Shown piece by piece: positions 63,861 to 64,000 of a stretch of 64,000 nucleotides of DNA. Made by a program: the position numbers and the translations under genes. Source of the stretch: CAZSMC01 sp964607755 (lineage in GTDB: Bacteria > Zhuqueibacterota > Zhuqueibacteria > Residuimicrobiales > Krinioviventaceae); contig CAZSMC010000007.1 in the NCBI GenBank assembly GCA_964607755.1, positions 31,459 through 95,458 of the forward strand. The letters are read 5' to 3'. How positions within the stretch are numbered: position 1 is the first letter of the stretch; every line of letters starts with the position of its first letter. The notes under the pieces are model-generated. The model was not told the DNA's origin. It saw nothing but the letters and a program-made list of their open reading frames with translations, and ran no database searches.

Positions 63861-63878
63861 GTCGACGAACTCGTCGAC
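63861..63878. repeat. REP-like palindrome 2, opposite orientation
   Basis: GTCGACGA-AC-TCGTCGAC, sharing the core of palindrome 1 in inverse orientation, 121 bases away. The pair resembles a paired REP arrangement. The intervening DNA has no gene. Confidence 0.55.
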
Positions 63879-63944
63879 CTACGATAGGATGTGACGAGAA
63901 GCGCGTCGGCTGAATTTGCTTTGTTAGGCAATTGCCATTAGATA

Positions 63945-64000
63945 CTATTTTAATAACACCATTTTTTTTACCTTCACAAAATCCTTCATCTGGATGCGAT
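63945..64000 (-). CDS. C-terminal end of a type IX secretion cargo protein (cut by right edge)
   Basis: Minus strand codons at 63998-63945 read RIQMKDFVKVKKMVLLK followed by TAG. The basic, VKKMVLLK-type ending is typical of por/type IX sorting domains of FCB bacteria, comparable in kind to the endings of the giant protein and the subtilase here. Only 17 codons are visible, so the protein itself is unknown. Confidence 0.5.
   Translation of the reverse strand, partial: RIQMKDFVKVKKMVLLK

Noticed and set aside
1..64000. CRISPR array, tRNA or rRNA genes, prophage, complete insertion sequence
   Set aside because: I found no regularly spaced direct repeats, cloverleaf genes, transposase or phage structural genes. 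Short RNA genes could still be missed by eye.

Overview
The window is a gene-dense chromosomal segment (about 44-46% G+C by eye) from an uncultured or poorly studied Gram-negative bacterium. Evidence for an outer membrane and an FCB-type (Bacteroidetes/Calditrichota/KSB1-like) host: LptE lipoprotein, TonB-dependent receptors, an outer-membrane barrel, and giant secreted proteins ending in YPNPF-type (type IX secretion, por) sorting domains. An orphan corrinoid-activation-like protein and an orphan TM1266-type [FeFe]-hydrogenase regulator hint at an anaerobic lifestyle. The phylum is inference only: no rRNA gene is present. I saw no tRNA, rRNA, CRISPR array, intact insertion sequence or prophage.

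Layout. 1-8.9 kb (minus): housekeeping operon polX - CPBP protease - mltG - pcrA - large TPR protein (cut by the left edge), with a near-consensus promoter at 8903-8931. 9.0-17.2 kb (minus): a nine-gene aromatic operon: chorismate mutase, DAHP synthase, tyrA-ACT, aroA, aroE, aroC, aroK, aroB, aroQ, i.e. all seven shikimate steps plus the tyrosine branch. In front of it is a leader peptide (MIRFYFYNFYYFTCSGRS) with four Phe and four Tyr codons, interleaved complementary segments and a strong intrinsic terminator just before the chorismate mutase ribosome-binding site. This is a classical ribosome-mediated attenuator and the best discovery in the window. 17.2-20.8 kb (minus): queD, secreted PHP phosphoesterase, corrinoid-activator-like ASKHA protein.

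20.8-27.5 kb: intergenic MITE-like element and hairpin, then plus-strand secreted nitroreductase, secreted nucleoside hydrolase, TM1266-type regulator, TonB receptor and DUF1080 protein. 27.5-33.4 kb (minus): Gfo/Idh/MocA oxidoreductase, glgB, outer-membrane protein, DUF6807 protein, macrodomain protein. 33.5-53.8 kb (minus): yraN, rnhB, PEGA protein, a 2,209-residue secreted VCBS/Ig giant, a membrane pseudokinase with PEGA-like periplasmic domains, comEC, coaE, a 1,401-residue subtilase, a glycosyltransferase and an acidic TPR protein. 53.9-59.9 kb (minus): lptE, sigma-54 activator, epimerase, purD, uvrB, with a consensus promoter for uvrB at 60110-60138. 60.2-64 kb: second copy of the MITE-like element, a plus-strand GH10-like secreted hydrolase, a 5'-truncated TonB receptor next to REP-like palindromes, and the last 17 codons of a type IX secretion cargo protein at the right edge.

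The aromatic genes appear to be controlled twice: by Phe/Tyr-sensing attenuation of transcription, and by enzyme regulation through the ferredoxin-like domain of DAHP synthase and the ACT domain of TyrA. The DUF1080, Gfo/Idh and DUF6807 genes look like a dispersed sugar or glycoside catabolism set. Start codons were chosen by Shine-Dalgarno spacing, overlap with neighbours and family length, and are stated where they differ from the longest open frame.
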